Positions 1-5,007 of a stretch of 5,007 nucleotides of DNA are shown one piece after another (position 1 is the stretch's first letter; every line of letters begins with the position of its first letter). The translations under genes and the position numbers were made by a program. The notes under the pieces are model-generated. The model saw only the letters and a list, made by a program, of their open reading frames with translations. It was not told where the DNA came from and searched no databases. Origin of the DNA: Saprospiraceae bacterium (GTDB lineage: Bacteria > Bacteroidota > Bacteroidia > Chitinophagales > Saprospiraceae); assembly GCA_013002625.1 (NCBI GenBank), contig JABDJE010000151.1:1-5007 (forward strand). Reading direction: 5' to 3'.

Positions 1-76
1 TAAAGCTAGGAATATTAGGCATCTGGCGGCTTTATTATAGCCTCTAAGGCAGGATTGGTAAACTAGCTTACAAAAC

Positions 77-109
77 AAAAAAGGCCTCACTCCTAAGAGT
101 GAAACCTTT
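77..109 (-). terminator. Intrinsic terminator of the nrdBA operon
   Basis: On the minus strand, 26 bp past the nrdA stop codon, the RNA can fold into a 13-bp stem with the tetraloop UUAG. Reading down from 109, the left arm is AAAGGTTTCACTC and the right arm GAGTGAGGCCTTT. The right arm runs into a T-tract (six T, G, four T) at 82-72. Two of the pairs are U-G wobbles, which form only in the minus-strand RNA. On the plus strand the same positions are C-A mismatches and only three T follow the stem. This asymmetry shows that the terminator serves the leftward nrdBA transcript. Bases 1-70 beyond it hold only weak small hairpins (for example GGCT 28-31 with AGCC 39-42) and no recognisable gene. 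Confidence 0.9.
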
Positions 110-135
110 GAGCTTAACTATATAAATATTCCTAA

Positions 136-2535
136 TTAACTTCCGCACATAAGACACCCATCTTCCATTGAACATACATCACCTTCTTCAACTGCAACTT
201 CAGCTCCTTCTTCTACACCTTCTACATTCATCACTTCTTGATTCTTGGTATCGTACTTTTTCTTGTAATCTGCACTCAATGTAAATTTGATCGGGTCAAC
301 AGCAGCTTTGGATCTCAGGTAATACATACCTGTTTTCAAGCCTTGTTTCCAAGCATAAAAGTGCATAGATGTCAGTTTTGCCATATTTGGATTCTCAACA
401 AAAAGATTGAGACTCTGACTCTGGCAGATATAGGCTCCGCGATCTGCAGCCATGTCAATAATTACCTTCTGGCTAATCTCCCACACGGTCTTGTAGAGAT
501 CCTTGATCTCTTGTGGTAATCCGTCAATATTCTGGATACTCCCATTGGCAGCCATTAGTCGTTCTTTGGTCTCATTGTTCCATAATCCCAATTTGATAAG
601 GTCTTCCAGCAAATGCTTATTTACAACAACATACTCTCCTGAAAGCGTTCTTCTGGAATATATGTTGGACGTATAGGGTTCAAAGCATTCGTTATTACCC
701 AGGATTTGAGAAGTTGAGGCTGTTGGCATTGGTGCCAGCAACAAACTATTACGTAGACCCGTTTTCTTTATTTCTGCCTTTAATGCCTTCCAGTCCCATC
801 TTTTGGATGGTTTTACATTCCACATGTCATACTGCAATATACCTTTGCTTGCTGGACTACCTTCAAATGTTTCATAGGTGCCATCGACCTGTGCCTGTGC
901 ATTGGATTCTGTAAGGGCAGCAAAATAAATTGTCTCAAAAATATCCTTGTTCAATTGTTTGGCTTCCGGGCTATCAAATGGCATGCGCATTTTGATAAAG
1001 GCATCTGCTAATCCTTGAACCCCAATACCGATCGGACGATGTCTGAAGTTTGAATTCTCAGCCTCCTTAACAGGATAGTAGTTGATATCAATTACCTTAT
1101 TTAGGTTTCTTGTTACAACACGAGAGATTTCATACAATCGATCAAAATCATATTCTCCCTTTTCTTCATTTACAAACTTGGCCAAAGAAATGGAAGCAAG
1201 ATTACAAACCGCTACTTCATCTGGTGAAGTATACTCCAATATCTCGGTACAAAGATTACTCGACCTGATGGTACCTAAGTTCTTTTGGTTTGATTTTTCA
1301 TTAGCCGCATCCTTATACAAAATATACGGTGTACCTGTTTCAATTTGAGACTCCAGGATTGCACCCCAAAGATCTCTGGCGTTTATTGTTTTTCTTGCTA
1401 GACCGTCATTTTCATATTTCTCGTATAGGGCTCTGAAATCATCACCATAACAATCGTGCAGGCCAGGTGCCTCATTCGGGCAGAATAATGACCATTGGCC
1501 ATCAGCTTCTACTCTTTCCATGAATACATCTGATATCCACATGGCATAGAACAAGTCACGTGCTCTTAATTCCTCTTTACCATGATTTTTCTTCAGGTCA
1601 AGGAAATCAAATATGTCAGCGTGCCAAGGTTCCAGATATATTGCAAACGCTCCTTTTCTTTTTCCACCACCCTGATCAACATATCTTGCGGTGTCGTTAT
1701 AGACACGCAACATTGGGATGACGCCATTGGAGGTACCTCCTGTGCCTTTAATATAAGACCCTTGAGCTCTGATGTTGTGAATACTTAATCCAATACCTCC
1801 GGCCGATTGAGAAATCTTAGCGCATCTGCTTAATGTTTCGAAGATTCCAGAAATACTATCATCCGTCATTGTCAATAGGAAACAAGAAGATAATTGAGGC
1901 TTGGGTGTTGCGGCATTAAACAATGTTGGTGTTGCATGGATAAACCATTTCTCCGACATTAAATTATATGTCTCTACCGCTGAATCGATGTCTTCACCAT
2001 GGATACCTACTGCTGCACGCATCAGTAAATGTTGTGGTCGTTCTACGACTTTTCCGTTCATTCGAAGCAGGTAGGATCTTTCCAGTGTTTTGAAACCGAA
2101 GTAATCAAAACTGTAGTCCCTATCATAGATGATGGCTGAGTCTAATTTATCAGCATTGTCTTCAATGATTTTCAGCGAAGTCTCTGAGATCAGACCTGCA
2201 CTTTCGCCTGTTTTCGGGTCAATATATTCATACAGATCGCGCATGGTTTGCGCGAATGACTTTTTAGTATTCTTATGAAGGTTCGAAATAGCAATTCGCG
2301 CCGCGAGTACTGCGTATTCCGGGTGTTCTGTAGCCAGGGAAGCTGCTGTCTCTGCAGCCAGGTTATCGAGGTCAGACGTTGTAACGCCATCAAATAATCC
2401 CTGGATTACTCTTTTTGAAATTTCTATGTGATCGATGTAGTCGGAATGAAGTCCGTAACATAATTTTTTTACTCTGGCGGTTATTTTATCGAAACTGACG
2501 TCTTCGCGTCTCCCGCTCCTTTTTACAACTTGCAT
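136..2535 (-). CDS. nrdA: Ribonucleoside-diphosphate reductase, class Ia, alpha (large) subunit, eukaryote-like
   Basis: This is the catalytic and allosteric subunit of class Ia ribonucleotide reductase, a cytosolic enzyme making dNDPs from NDPs. Residues 1-92 are an ATP-cone (K5, R6, D16, D57). D57 matches the residue needed for dATP inhibition in mammalian enzymes, so dATP feedback is predicted. The ten-stranded barrel follows, with the redox pair C218 and C444 and the active-site residues N427, C429 and E431. Specificity-site residues D226 and R256 are present, and loop 2 lies at about 286-296. Y738 and Y739 complete the radical path. An acidic linker (about 766-787) leads to the tail cysteines C794 and C797 in CLMCGS, which reduce the active site. 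The length, 799 aa, is close to eukaryotic R1 (about 790-800), and catalytic residue numbering is collinear with human RRM1 through C444. The ATG follows an A/T-rich leader with no Shine-Dalgarno, and the N-terminus aligns with RRM1 from residue 1. It lies 75 bp downstream of nrdB with no visible promoter or convincing terminator between them, so the two are probably co-transcribed. Residue roles are taken from family knowledge. Confidence 0.98.
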   Translation of the reverse strand: MQVVKRSGRREDVSFDKITARVKKLCYGLHSDYIDHIEISKRVIQGLFDGVTTSDLDNLAAETAASLATEHPEYAVLAARIAISNLHKNTKKSFAQTMRDLYEYIDPKTGESAGLISETSLKIIEDNADKLDSAIIYDRDYSFDYFGFKTLERSYLLRMNGKVVERPQHLLMRAAVGIHGEDIDSAVETYNLMSEKWFIHATPTLFNAATPKPQLSSCFLLTMTDDSISGIFETLSRCAKISQSAGGIGLSIHNIRAQGSYIKGTGGTSNGVIPMLRVYNDTARYVDQGGGKRKGAFAIYLEPWHADIFDFLDLKKNHGKEELRARDLFYAMWISDVFMERVEADGQWSLFCPNEAPGLHDCYGDDFRALYEKYENDGLARKTINARDLWGAILESQIETGTPYILYKDAANEKSNQKNLGTIRSSNLCTEILEYTSPDEVAVCNLASISLAKFVNEEKGEYDFDRLYEISRVVTRNLNKVIDINYYPVKEAENSNFRHRPIGIGVQGLADAFIKMRMPFDSPEAKQLNKDIFETIYFAALTESNAQAQVDGTYETFEGSPASKGILQYDMWNVKPSKRWDWKALKAEIKKTGLRNSLLLAPMPTASTSQILGNNECFEPYTSNIYSRRTLSGEYVVVNKHLLEDLIKLGLWNNETKERLMAANGSIQNIDGLPQEIKDLYKTVWEISQKVIIDMAADRGAYICQSQSLNLFVENPNMAKLTSMHFYAWKQGLKTGMYYLRSKAAVDPIKFTLSADYKKKYDTKNQEVMNVEGVEEGAEVAVEEGDVCSMEDGCLMCGS

Positions 2536-2610
2536 ATTAATAAAGGTTTAAAAAGAGAAAATAAAGATCTCAGACTGGTCTTTGGCAAATGGTTGATTAA
2601 GGGATAAAGT

Positions 2611-3588
2611 CTAGAAGTCTTCGTCTAGAGAGAAGATCTGTTTGTCCTTCTCTGCCATAACACCAGCCTTCTGATAATCACCTACTCTTTTTTCAAAAAA
2701 GTTGGTTTTACCTTGCAATGAGATTAATTCCATCCATGGGAATGGATTCTCAGAGTTGTACACTTTTTCATTGCCTAATGAAACCAACAATCTGTCTGCG
2801 ACAAATTCAATATACTGGCACATCATTTCGGCATTCATACCAATAAGTCTTACTGGTATAGCGTCTGAAACAAACTCTTTTTCGATCTCAACTGCGTCAC
2901 AGATGATGGTTTTGATGGTATCCTTGCTCAATTTGTTTTGAATGTGATTATTGTATAACAAACAAGCAAAGTCACAATGCATACCTTCATCTCTTGAAAT
3001 CAGTTCATTTGAAAAAGATAATCCTGGCATAAGTCCTCTTTTCTTCAACCAGAAGATGGAGCAAAATGAGCCAGAGAAGAAAATACCTTCGACGGCAGCA
3101 AAAGCAATAAGACGTTCAGCAAATGATGCATCGTCTATCCATCGAAGTGCCCACTCCGCTTTTTTCTTAACGCATTCAAGGTTCTCTATTGCGTTCAGCA
3201 GGTAATCTTTTTCTTTGGTATCTTTAATGTAAGTGTCTATAAGGAGCGAATAAGTCTCTGAATGGATATTCTCCATCATAATTTGAAAGCCATAAAAGAA
3301 TTTAGCTTCCGTGTATTGCACTTCATTCACCATGTTCTCTGCTAAGTTCTCATTGACGATACCGTCGCTTGCAGCAAAAAAGGCTAATACATGTTTGATA
3401 AAGTGTTTTTCGTCATCGTTCAGTCTGTTTTCCCAGTCAGACAAATCCTGGTGTAAATCTATTTCTTCAGCAGTCCAAAAACTTGCTTCAGATTTTTTAT
3501 AGAAGTTCCAAATGTCATCATGTTCGATGGGAAACAGAACAAATCGGCCTGGGTTATCATCTAATAAGGGTTCTTTTAAGTTAGTCAT
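2611..3588 (-). CDS. nrdB: Ribonucleoside-diphosphate reductase, class Ia, beta (small) subunit, eukaryote-like
   Basis: This is the radical-generating partner of NrdA, a ferritin-like helical protein. All six expected diiron ligands are visible: D75, E106, H109, E167, E201 and H204. The radical tyrosine is Y113 within ExxHxxxY, which marks a tyrosyl-radical class Ia enzyme rather than the Tyr-less class Ic. The radical-transfer route can be followed through W38, D200 and Y305. The C-terminus FSLDEDF resembles the eukaryotic R2 tail (FTLDADF in human) that docks on R1. Core stretches such as FSGSF, FWLKKRGLMPGL and GKTNFFEKRVG closely match eukaryotic R2. At 325 aa it is shorter than human RRM2 (389) because the N-terminal regulatory extension is missing. 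It carries no extra ATP-cone, unlike some Bacteroidota NrdB, which fits with NrdA having its own. The ATG is supported by AGGAG upstream. Metal content (Fe or Mn) cannot be read from sequence. Confidence 0.98.
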   Translation of the reverse strand: MTNLKEPLLDDNPGRFVLFPIEHDDIWNFYKKSEASFWTAEEIDLHQDLSDWENRLNDDEKHFIKHVLAFFAASDGIVNENLAENMVNEVQYTEAKFFYGFQIMMENIHSETYSLLIDTYIKDTKEKDYLLNAIENLECVKKKAEWALRWIDDASFAERLIAFAAVEGIFFSGSFCSIFWLKKRGLMPGLSFSNELISRDEGMHCDFACLLYNNHIQNKLSKDTIKTIICDAVEIEKEFVSDAIPVRLIGMNAEMMCQYIEFVADRLLVSLGNEKVYNSENPFPWMELISLQGKTNFFEKRVGDYQKAGVMAEKDKQIFSLDEDF

Positions 3589-3592
3589 ATCA

Positions 3593-3597
3593 CTCCT
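3593..3597 (-). promoter_or_regulatory. Shine-Dalgarno site of nrdB
   Basis: The minus strand reads TAGGAGTGAT directly before the ATG, placing a canonical AGGAG four bases from the start codon, which is rather close. It fixes the nrdB start. nrdA and corA have only A/T-rich leaders, which is the usual Bacteroidota situation. Confidence 0.7.
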
Positions 3598-3625
3598 ACT
3601 GTTTATATAGTTTAGCTATGTTGAA

Positions 3626-3658
3626 CAAATTAAGAAAAATTATATATATAAAAAACAA
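3626..3658 (-). promoter_or_regulatory. Candidate nrdBA promoter (Bacteroidota type, weak)
   Basis: TTAATTTG at 3633-3626 matches the Bacteroidota -7 consensus TAnnTTTG at five of the six fixed positions. A TTG lies 22 bases upstream (3658-3656), at the loose end of the spacing allowed in this phylum. It would give a leader of roughly 30 nt before nrdB. The surrounding DNA is so A/T-rich that chance matches are likely. TAATTTTT just upstream (3643-3636) is an alternative. Position relative to the gene is the main support. Confidence 0.3.
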
Positions 3659-3733
3659 TAATATCAAAAAAGTGAGAGCAAGCTTTCCAAGAACTTACAC
3701 ATTAAAATTCTTGTTAATATTTAAAACCTTGAC

Positions 3734-3755
3734 TTACTTGTTATTAAATAAGTAA
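3734..3755. repeat. 22-bp inverted repeat
   Basis: Arms TTACTTGTT (3734-3742) and AATAAGTAA (3747-3755) flank ATTA. One position differs. In plus-strand RNA that position is a G-U wobble, giving a 9-bp stem with a tetraloop; on the minus strand it is an A-C mismatch. No T-run follows, so it is not an obvious terminator. It could be an operator or a weak RNA hairpin. Confidence 0.5.
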
Positions 3756-3772
3756 TCCGACGAACTTCGGAT
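3755..3772. repeat. Small inverted repeat ATCCGA/TCGGAT
   Basis: ATCCGA (3755-3760) and TCGGAT (3767-3772) form a perfect 6-bp stem around a 6-base loop. In minus-strand RNA it extends to 8 bp through a G-U and a U-A pair. It is the only locally G/C-rich element of the intergenic region and directly abuts the preceding inverted repeat. No T-tract follows on either strand. Confidence 0.5.
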
Positions 3773-3844
3773 CATTCTCACGAATTGATTATCACTGTCA
3801 AATCCGACTACAAATTAAATAAGAAAAAATCATAATATGACTTC

Positions 3845-3872
3845 ATAGTTATCAACAGGTGTTGAAAACTAT
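3845..3872. repeat. 28-bp near-palindrome with DnaA-box-like arms
   Basis: Arms ATAGTTATCAACA (3845-3857) and TGTTGAAAACTAT (3860-3872) are reverse complements at 12 of 13 positions, separated by GG. The left arm contains TTATCAACA, one base from the DnaA box TTATCCACA. The right arm on the minus strand reads TTTTCAACA, two bases away. The mismatch (A/A or T/T) is unpaired on both strands, which favours a protein-binding DNA site over an RNA hairpin. It lies about 260 bp upstream of nrdB and 37 bp past the corA stop. Confidence 0.55.
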
Positions 3873-3909
3873 TTGGAATCATATAATAAATTATTTCTAT
3901 ATGAATTGA

Positions 3910-4863
3910 CTACTTGGTCTTGTTGTTTTTACCCAAAAATAAAATGAGCAAAAATCCAAGTATCACAGAGATACCAAGAAGGAGCACAAAGGCATATCTG
4001 CTTTTGGAAAATGGGAGATATTCCAGGTTCATGCCATAGAAGCTGGCCACAAGCGTAGGAACCATTAAGATAATCGTAATGACAGTAAGTCTATGAATAA
4101 AGGAATTCAAATTATTTGATACAATTGATGCGTAAGCCTCCATTGTTCCGGAAAGGATATTGGTATAAACGTTTGACATTTCCAATGCCTGCCCGTTGTC
4201 GATTATGATATCTTCAAATAAATCTTCATGCGGCTCCTTCTCACGTATTCGTAAAAAGTCCGTCCGCTTCATCTTCATCATCAAAAGGTCATTGGCACTT
4301 AAAGAATTTACAAAATATACCAGCGACTTTTCAATCTTAAGCAGTTGTCTCAATTCTTCATTTCGGCTTGAGTCATACAATTCCTGCTCGATCAGATTAC
4401 GCTTCAAATTCAAACGCTTCAGACACTCAAGAAACCATAAAACATTTTGCTCAAATACGAGAAGAATAAAAAGACTTGGATCGGACGGTACAAAATTTCG
4501 AAACCTGTAATTCAAAATCCTATCTATGACCGGATTTTCCTGTTGGGTAACAGTGATCACGGTGTTATCTATGGTGATAATACCAATTGGAACCGTAACA
4601 TAGATCGCTTCATTCTCCTTGAGGGATTGATTAATTGTTGGCGTATTAATTAAGATCAGTTTGCCTTCCTCCTCAATTTCATACCTCGATCGCTCATCGA
4701 TATCCAGTGAATCCTGAATAAAGTCAATCGGAATATTAAAACGCTCAGCATATTCTTCAATACTGTTCTCGGTAAATGGTGGACACAGGTGTACCCATTG
4801 GGCTTCTTCCATCCCATCTACCTGAGCGACCATCCTACCTTGAAATTTGTAGTATTGAATCAT
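3910..4863 (-). CDS. corA: CorA-family magnesium/divalent cation transporter
   Basis: This is an inner-membrane channel protein of the CorA (2-TM-GxN) family, which works as a homopentamer and mostly imports Mg2+, sometimes Co2+ or Ni2+. Residues 1 to about 250 form the cytosolic alpha/beta domain, including DIDERSRYEIEEEG at 54-67, and the long helical stalk. TM1 spans about 256-276 and ends in the signature YGMN (GMN 277-279), which forms the outer selectivity filter. A short loop EYLPFSKSR follows, then TM2 at about 289-310 and a short basic C-terminus (GKNNKTK). The length, 317 aa, is typical and nothing is missing. The ATG is the first in frame, and no Shine-Dalgarno is seen. The family call is certain, but the transported ion cannot be told from sequence. 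Some GMN proteins (ZntB-like) move Zn2+. The gene appears to be its own transcription unit: 321 bp separate it from nrdB, and it has its own candidate promoter. Confidence 0.95.
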   Translation of the reverse strand: MIQYYKFQGRMVAQVDGMEEAQWVHLCPPFTENSIEEYAERFNIPIDFIQDSLDIDERSRYEIEEEGKLILINTPTINQSLKENEAIYVTVPIGIITIDNTVITVTQQENPVIDRILNYRFRNFVPSDPSLFILLVFEQNVLWFLECLKRLNLKRNLIEQELYDSSRNEELRQLLKIEKSLVYFVNSLSANDLLMMKMKRTDFLRIREKEPHEDLFEDIIIDNGQALEMSNVYTNILSGTMEAYASIVSNNLNSFIHRLTVITIILMVPTLVASFYGMNLEYLPFSKSRYAFVLLLGISVILGFLLILFLGKNNKTK

Positions 4864-4873
4864 ATTTATACCA

Positions 4874-4885
4874 TTAATGCATTAA
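4874..4885. repeat. 12-bp perfect palindrome in the corA leader
   Basis: TTAATGCATTAA is exactly self-complementary and sits 10 bases upstream of the corA start codon, downstream of the candidate -7 element. It would therefore lie in the 5' leader or at an operator close to the transcription start. A second small inverted repeat, GCATT/AATGC (4879-4890), overlaps it. Short A/T-rich palindromes arise by chance, so function is unproven. Confidence 0.4.
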
Positions 4886-4899
4886 AATGCTTGCGCGAA

Positions 4900-4907
4900 C
4901 AAACATA
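4900..4907 (-). promoter_or_regulatory. Candidate -7 element of the corA promoter
   Basis: The minus strand reads TATGTTTG, a full match to the Bacteroidota -7 consensus TAnnTTTG, 36 bases upstream of the corA ATG. The nearest TTTG upstream leaves a spacer of only 14 bases, shorter than usual (about 17-23), so the -33 box is not clear. The octamer match and its position are the support. Confidence 0.5.
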
Positions 4908-4937
4908 CTGTAATCCTATAACAAATATTAATCCATA

Positions 4938-4961
4938 ATCAATGACAGAATGATTGAATGA
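4938..4961. repeat. Three imperfect 8-bp tandem repeats
   Basis: ATCAATGA, CAGAATGA and TTGAATGA follow one another without gaps, each ending in AATGA. They lie about 30 bp upstream of the candidate corA -7 element. The region also contains the palindrome AATTCTAGAATT at 4965-4976. They could be binding sites or a chance low-complexity run. Confidence 0.4.
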
Positions 4962-4964
4962 TAC

Positions 4965-4976
4965 AATTCTAGAATT
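4965..4976. repeat. 12-bp perfect palindrome upstream of corA
   Basis: AATTCTAGAATT is fully self-complementary, and with one mismatch the symmetry extends to 18 bp (4962-4979). It lies about 100 bp upstream of the corA start and just beyond the three 8-bp repeats. No known operator was recognised. Confidence 0.35.
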
Positions 4977-5007
4977 ATAGCATTCATACTTTGGTAATCA
5001 CTCATTC

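Larger units (their letters stand above)
3589..3909. other. 321-bp gene-free region between corA and nrdB, rich in inverted repeats
   Basis: No credible coding region is present on either strand; the only ATG-started frames examined here are about 11-13 codons with no ribosome site. The stretch must hold the 3' end of the corA transcript and the nrdBA promoter. It contains a 22-bp inverted repeat (3734-3755), an overlapping small hairpin (3755-3772), a repeated octamer AATCCGAC (3754 and 3801) and a 28-bp near-palindrome (3845-3872). No convincing intrinsic terminator for corA was found. The nearest candidate is the near-palindrome followed 12-14 bases later by a T-rich run (3829-3824), which is not the classical arrangement. 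The part nearest nrdB (3636-3660) is almost pure A/T. Confidence 0.7.

Noticed and set aside
20..50. Small G/C-richer hairpins near the left edge, considered as a tRNA or small RNA
   Set aside because: There is no acceptor stem, anticodon arm or T-loop pattern, and the 4-bp and 3-bp stems are too short to support an RNA gene.
238..519. Plus-strand open frame of 93 codons opposite the nrdA 3' end
   Set aside because: It is entirely antisense to nrdA, has no ribosome site or recognisable domain, and is a shadow of the conserved coding strand. The same holds for the other plus-strand frames opposite nrdA, nrdB and corA.
2190..2393. 67-codon minus-strand frame inside nrdA
   Set aside because: It overlaps the ATP-cone coding region in another frame; the nrdA frame is clearly the real one.
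2562..2583. Possible hairpin between nrdB and nrdA (AAAGA...TCTTT)
   Set aside because: In the transcribed direction it has only about 5 bp with an 11-base loop and a mismatch, so it is too weak to be called a terminator. An internal terminator would also separate two subunits needed together.
2610..2629. Repeated TCTAGA hexamer at the end of nrdB
   Set aside because: It falls across the last codons and stop of nrdB and is explained by the coding of the conserved C-terminal tail.
3735..3776. Small minus-strand ORF of 13 codons in the intergenic region
   Set aside because: It has no ribosome site, no similarity that I recognise, and lies over the inverted repeats. A frame this short is expected by chance.
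4196..4510. Plus-strand open frame of 104 codons opposite corA
   Set aside because: It is the longest antisense frame, but it has low-complexity Ser/Arg/Phe-rich composition and lies opposite a conserved CorA domain. There is no sign of independent coding.

Overview
This is an ordinary chromosomal housekeeping window, almost certainly from a member of the Bacteroidota and most likely Cytophagales-like. The taxon is inferred from three things. The DNA is AT-rich. Two of the three genes start behind A/T-rich leaders with no Shine-Dalgarno, and one Bacteroidota-type -7 promoter octamer is present. The genes themselves are a eukaryote-like class Ia ribonucleotide reductase in the order nrdB-nrdA and a compact CorA. 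All three genes lie on the minus strand, so the window reads right to left.

Layout, in transcription order. Bases 5007-4864 are the upstream region of corA; they carry a candidate -7 promoter element, a 12-bp palindrome in the leader, another 12-bp palindrome and three 8-bp imperfect tandem repeats. Bases 4863-3910 encode a full-length CorA-family divalent cation channel (317 aa, GMN signature, two C-terminal membrane helices). Bases 3909-3589 are a 321-bp gene-free stretch with an unusual density of inverted repeats, including a 28-bp near-palindrome whose arms resemble DnaA boxes. The nrdB promoter should also lie here. Bases 3588-2611 encode NrdB (325 aa, all diiron ligands and the radical tyrosine present). 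After 75 bp, bases 2535-136 encode NrdA (799 aa, complete catalytic, allosteric and redox residues). A strong intrinsic terminator at 109-77 ends the operon. Nothing identifiable lies in bases 1-70.

How the genes work together. NrdA and NrdB form the holoenzyme that reduces ribonucleoside diphosphates to deoxyribonucleoside diphosphates for DNA synthesis. NrdB holds the diiron-tyrosyl radical, which is passed along conserved aromatic residues to the NrdA active-site cysteine. NrdA carries the N-terminal ATP-cone, so the enzyme should be switched on by ATP and off by dATP. corA is a separate unit, and no functional link to the reductase is evident beyond proximity.

No new system is visible. 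The most worthwhile leads are the DnaA-box-like near-palindrome and other inverted repeats upstream of nrdBA, the plant-like specificity loop of NrdA, and the palindromic corA leader with two minimal two-codon ORFs.
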